NCBI GenBank assembly: GCA_022361135.1
Contig: JAKSBM010000348.1
Coordinates: 1-5,830 of the forward strand
DNA from: Desulfobacterales bacterium
Lineage (GTDB): Bacteria > Desulfobacterota > Desulfobacteria > Desulfobacterales > Desulfobacteraceae
Direction: 5' to 3'
Length of the DNA: 5,830 nucleotides
Under the pieces are notes generated by a model. The model saw only the letters and a program-made list of their open reading frames with translations, made no database searches and was not told the origin of the DNA. Every line of letters starts with the position of its first letter. Within the stretch, counting starts at the first letter, position 1. A program made the translations under genes and the position numbers. Shown piece by piece: positions 5,707-5,830 of this stretch.

Positions 5707-5830
5707 ACTCCCCCGGCCCATGGTAGTGATTTCGCCTTGCCCGGATATTTTCCACCATCCTTCCATGGGATGGGGATCCGGGAGGATAACGGCGTTTTAA
5801 GTCTCACCTTGTTTATCCAGATCGGGCTTC

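Noticed and set aside
5755..5773. Inverted repeat CCATCC / GGATGG with a 7-base loop near the right edge.
   Set aside because: Six-base stem without a T-run on either strand; such repeats are expected by chance in sequence of this composition.
5797..5829. Short minus-strand frame entering from the right edge, reading KPDLDKQGET then stop.
   Set aside because: It could be the C-terminus of a neighbouring gene, but ten codons give no family signal and other frames are equally open; not listed as a gene.
1..5830. Possibility of a defence island, mobile element or biosynthetic cluster.
   Set aside because: No integrase, transposase, nuclease, toxin-antitoxin pair, repeats or multi-gene operon is visible; gene order is of alternating single housekeeping-type genes.

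Overview
The window is about 5.8 kb of GC-rich, densely coding bacterial DNA. It holds six protein genes, the first cut by the left edge. I see no RNA gene, insertion sequence, CRISPR array or phage gene. Strong AAGGA/AAGGAG ribosome sites, sigma70-like promoters and the mix of genes (TrmB, CmoM, a DUF2058 protein, an MFS carrier) suggest a proteobacterium-like organism. The style resembles Desulfobacterota (Desulfobacteraceae), but that guess rests on codon style and gene content only and is not firm.

Layout, left to right. (1) The C-terminal half of an MFS transporter runs rightward to 553. (2) Converging on it is trmB (minus strand, 599-1258), the tRNA m7G46 methyltransferase; its only good promoter seems to place transcription start on the ATG itself, so the mRNA may be leaderless. 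(3) Divergent from trmB is a 532-residue GTG-started protein (1415-3013). It combines a charged N-terminal region, a Cys4 zinc-finger-like module and a short-chain dehydrogenase/reductase (SDR) Rossmann domain. Its usual catalytic Ser and Tyr are replaced and it carries a large internal insertion. This is the most unusual gene here. (4) Converging on it is a small basic DUF2058 (YaiL-like) protein (3210-3701, minus). (5) Divergent from that is an unrecognised four-helix membrane protein with two PH-like cytosolic segments (3881-4759). (6) cmoM (4831-5676) follows on the same strand; it is the methyltransferase that makes the methyl ester of cmo5U at the tRNA wobble position.

The genes do not form one obvious pathway. 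Most appear to be separate units in convergent or divergent pairs, with a candidate promoter in each gap that needs one. Two are tRNA-modifying SAM methyltransferases acting at different positions (m7G46 and U34), and the DUF2058 protein is often described as nucleic-acid associated, so there is a loose RNA/translation theme. I found no clear undescribed multi-gene system. The best candidate for new biology is the single zinc-finger/SDR-like protein with the non-canonical active site.
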